31,387 bases of DNA from an uncultured Collinsella sp. (lineage in GTDB: Bacteria > Actinomycetota > Coriobacteriia > Coriobacteriales > Coriobacteriaceae). Position numbers and translations under genes: made by a program. Below, one piece after another: positions 28,793-31,387 of this stretch. The number at the start of each line of letters is the position of its first letter. Positions within the stretch are counted from its first letter, which is position 1. The stretch covers positions 1 to 31,387 of the forward strand of contig CABSMV010000003.1 in assembly GCA_902478935.1 (NCBI GenBank). Reading direction: 5' to 3'. Below the pieces are notes generated by a model. It ran no database searches, was not told the DNA's origin, and worked only from the letters and a program-made list of their open reading frames with translations.

Positions 28793-30306
28793 TGGCGCAG
28801 AGCTTCGATTCCCTTACCGCCGCCCAGATCGCCGCGGGCGTTGCCGCCGGCGACTTTACCGCTACCGAGGTGGCCCAGGCCTCCCTTGCCGCCATCGAGG
28901 CGCGCGAGGGCGGGGTCCAGGCATTCCTGCAGGTGGCGCCCGAGCTCGCGCTCGAGGCCGCCGCGCGCGTGGATGCCGACCGTGCCGCAGGCAAGCCGCT
29001 GCCTCCGCTCGCGGGCGTGCCGCTGGCCATCAAGGACAACATGAACCTCGTGGGCACGCGCACCACCTGCGCTTCCCGCATGCTCGGGGACTACCAGAGC
29101 GTCTACACCGCTACCTGCGTCCAGCGGATGCTCGATGCCGGCTGCCTGCCCATGGGCAAGGCCAACATGGACGAGTTCGCTTTTGGTAGTTCCACCGAGA
29201 GCTCGGCGTTCCACCGCACCAACAACCCCTGGGATACCGAGCGCGTGCCCGGCGGCTCCTCGGGCGGCTCCGCTGCCGCCGTCGCCGCGGGCGAGGTCGC
29301 GCTCTCGCTGGGCTCGGACACCGGCGGCTCCATTCGCCAGCCGGCGTCGCTGTGCGGTGTGGTGGGCTTTAAGCCCACGTACGGCGCCGTGAGCCGTTAC
29401 GGCGTGGTTGCCTTTGGCTCGTCGCTCGACCAGGTGGGCCCCTTTGGCCGCACGGTCGAGGATGTCGCACTGGCCATGAACGCGCTTACCGGCGCGGGCC
29501 ACGATCCGTACGACTGCACCAGCCAGGATTGCGCCGTCGACTTTACCGAGCATCTCAACGACAGCATCGAGGGCAAGCGCGTGGGCATCATCCCCGCGTT
29601 TATGGAGGCCGAGGGCCTGACGCCCGAGGTCAAGGCCGCTGTTCAGCGCGCCGCCCAGGAGCTGCAGAACCAGGGTGCCGAGCTGGTCGAGGTCGACCTG
29701 CCACACCTGGACGCCGCCATCGCCGCCTACTACGTCATCGGCCCGGCCGAGGCGTTCTCCAACCTGGCCCGCTTCGACGGCATTCGCTACGGCTATCAGG
29801 AGGAGGGCTGCGCCAACCTGTCCGACCAGAGCTCGCTTTCGCGCGCCCACGGCTTTGGCGCCGAGGCCAAGCGCCGTCAGATGCTCGGCGCCTACCTGCT
29901 GAGCTCGGGCGTGTACGACAAGTATTATTACGCTGCTCAAAAGGCCCGCACGCTCATTACGCAGGACTACGACGCCGCGTATGCCAAGGTGGACACCATC
30001 CTCATGCCCGCCTCGCCGCGCACGGCCTTTAAGTTTGGCGAGATCAGCGACCCCACGCAGATGTACCTTTCCGACCTGTACACCATTTCGCTCAACATTT
30101 GCGGCAACGGTGGTATCTCGGTGCCGCTGGGCCTGGGCGAGGATACTCGGCTGCCCGTTTCTGCCCAGCTGGTGGGTCCGGCCTTTAAGGACCGTCAGCT
30201 GCTCACGTTTGCCCGCGCCCTGGAGCGCGGCTTTGCCGATGCCGCCACGGGTGCGCCCGCGCTTTCCGTCGCGCCCGATTTTGCCGGGAAGGGAGGCGAG
30301 CTGTAA
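28792..30306 (+). CDS. gatA: Asp/Glu-tRNA amidotransferase subunit A
   Basis: Glutaminase subunit (504 residues) of GatCAB, an amidase-signature enzyme that releases ammonia from glutamine for use by GatB. The Ser-cis-Ser-Lys triad is visible: Lys81 in PLAIKDNM, cis-Ser156 in GGSSGGS and nucleophile Ser180 in SDTGGSIRQPA, each shifted by two from the numbering known for S. aureus GatA (79, 154, 178). The Gly/Ser-rich core and the C-terminal block PASPRTAFKFGEISD are normal. Both ends overlap the neighbouring gat genes by one base. No oddities seen. Confidence 0.97.
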   Translation: MAQSFDSLTAAQIAAGVAAGDFTATEVAQASLAAIEAREGGVQAFLQVAPELALEAAARVDADRAAGKPLPPLAGVPLAIKDNMNLVGTRTTCASRMLGDYQSVYTATCVQRMLDAGCLPMGKANMDEFAFGSSTESSAFHRTNNPWDTERVPGGSSGGSAAAVAAGEVALSLGSDTGGSIRQPASLCGVVGFKPTYGAVSRYGVVAFGSSLDQVGPFGRTVEDVALAMNALTGAGHDPYDCTSQDCAVDFTEHLNDSIEGKRVGIIPAFMEAEGLTPEVKAAVQRAAQELQNQGAELVEVDLPHLDAAIAAYYVIGPAEAFSNLARFDGIRYGYQEEGCANLSDQSSLSRAHGFGAEAKRRQMLGAYLLSSGVYDKYYYAAQKARTLITQDYDAAYAKVDTILMPASPRTAFKFGEISDPTQMYLSDLYTISLNICGNGGISVPLGLGEDTRLPVSAQLVGPAFKDRQLLTFARALERGFADAATGAPALSVAPDFAGKGGEL

Positions 30307-31369
30307 TGAAGGAGCTTTCCGAGGTCCTGCAGGATTGGGAGGCCGTGATCGGCCTGGAGATCCATACCGAGCTCACCGCACTCGATACCAAGATGTTCTG
30401 CAACTGCAAGCTTAGCCACGATGACGAGCCCAACGCCAACGTGTGCCCGGTGTGCCTGGGTCTGCCCGGCGCCCTGCCGGTGCCCAACAAGCGTGCCATC
30501 GAGAGCATCGTCAAGGCCGGTCTCGCCACCAACTGCGAGATCCAGCGCCACTCGATGTTCTACCGCAAGCACTACTTCTATCCCGATATGGCCAAGAACT
30601 TCCAGACCACGCAGGGCCCGGTCGCCTTTGCCATGTACGGTCACCTGGATCTGGACGTGACCGGTCGCGGGGCCGCCGAGCGCCCCGACTGCGCATTTGG
30701 CGAGGCCGAGGCCCAGAGCCTGGCGAGCGCTTCGGCCAACGCCGAGGGCCTGTCCACATCCATGACGTCGACCATGCGCGAGGGCAACCAGCGCGCCGGC
30801 CACCTGGCCAGCTATGACGCGTCCAACCTGCGGATGCCCGAGCGTCGCGAGGATGGTTCCTACACGGTGCCCATCCGCATCCTGCGCATCCACATGGAGG
30901 AGGACGCCGCCAAGATGGTGCACGTGGGCGGCGCCGAGGGCCGCATTACCGCCGCGGCCGAGTCGCTCGTCGACTACAACCGTTGCGGCACGCCTTTGAT
31001 TGAGCTCGTGACTGAGCCCGATTTGCGCACGCCCGAGGAAGCGCGCCTGTTTATGGAGAAGCTCCGTCGCATCTTTGTGACGCTGGGCATTTCGGACTGC
31101 TCCATGGAGAAGGGCTCCATGCGCTGCGACGGCAACGTGTCGCTGCGCCGCCGCGGCGAGACCAAGCTGGGCACCAAGACCGAGCTCAAGAACCTCAACT
31201 CGTTTAAGAGCCTGCACGATGGCCTTGCCTACGAGATTTGCCGTCAGGCCGAGGTGCTCGAGGAGGGCGGCATTATCTACCAGGAGACCCGCCACTGGGA
31301 GCCCAGCCGTAAGCGCACCGTGGTCATGCGTGTGAAGGAGACGGCCGACGACTATCGTCTGTTCCCCGA
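30306..31369 (+). CDS. gatB: Asp/Glu-tRNA amidotransferase subunit B (3' truncated)
   Basis: Kinase/tRNA-binding subunit of GatCAB, which phosphorylates the misacylated glutamate or aspartate and transfers ammonia to it. About 355 N-terminal residues are present: the VIGLEIHTEL opening, the RKHYFYPDM block, RIHMEEDAAK, the GTPLIELVTEPDLR stretch and KTELKNLNSFKS. The sequence ends at LFPD because the contig runs into adapter. Compared with typical GatB, this protein carries an insertion of roughly 60 residues (about 118-188, rich in Ala, Ser and charged residues) before the IRILRIHMEED strand, and a shorter one after AAKMVHVGG. The frame is unbroken, so the insertions look real. It overlaps the gatA stop at TAATG. 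Confidence 0.95.
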
Positions 31370-31387
31370 CTGTCTCTTATACACATC
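31370..31387. other. Nextera transposase adapter remnant (right end)
   Basis: The last 18 bases, ctgtctcttatacacatc, are the reverse complement of the Nextera mosaic end. The first C may be shared with the genome. gatB is cut here artificially. Confidence 0.97.

Noticed and set aside
1..31387. tRNA, rRNA or known riboswitch
   Set aside because: I looked for tRNA cloverleaf features (GGTTCGAAT-like arms, CCA ends) and common riboswitch cores in the intergenic regions and saw none I could support.

Overview
The window reads as a chromosomal contig from a high-GC Gram-positive gut bacterium, most likely Coriobacteriia and probably Collinsella. This rests on codon use, an NAD-dependent DNA ligase, GatCAB, LPxTG-type pilins with a class C sortase, and short intergenic palindromes; no 16S or other marker is present, so genus is inference. 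Both ends carry Nextera transposase adapter sequence (1-17 and 31370-31387). The terminal genes (a response regulator and gatB) are therefore cut by the assembly, not by biology.

Layout. 18-303: C-terminal half of an OmpR/PhoB-type response regulator. 510-1970: membrane-anchored HtrA protease with its own terminator. 2041-2308: a small hairpin repeat and a 202-bp element with 29-bp inverted ends. 2417-4824: ligA and an overlapping small gene. 4911-10236: a MATE exporter divergent from a two-gene heterodimeric ABC exporter, with operator-like palindromes between them. 10452-11489: an unfamiliar protein with a restriction-nuclease-like C-terminus, bracketed by two copies of a 59-bp palindrome. 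11723-14090: moaA and a moaC-mobB fusion for molybdenum cofactor synthesis. 14358-15638: an MFS transporter behind a structured leader with a tiny upstream ORF. 15863-16684: a Cof-type HAD phosphatase.

An AT-rich 450-bp stretch opens an accessory pilus region. Three sortase-substrate genes (17188-24184: a large beta-helix adhesin and two SpaA-like pilins) lie in one operon ending in a strong terminator. The class C sortase (27197-28135) is about 3 kb further on. Between them sit a tandemly duplicated module for a 49-50-residue hydrophobic/basic peptide and an AbiEi/AbiEii-like pair with an operator-like promoter. The adhesin gene contains a G9 tract in which a one-base change in either direction leads to a stop within a few codons, so the pilus tip protein may be phase variable. 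The window ends with gatC-gatA-gatB, overlapping at TAATG junctions.

Two families of short intergenic palindromes are scattered through the contig: a 59-bp hairpin (4 copies) and a roughly 33-bp hairpin with a GGGGACAGG-like core (5 copies plus 2 stem variants). The least explained parts are the duplicated peptide module (24366-25263), the repeat-bracketed nuclease-like gene, and the MFS leader.
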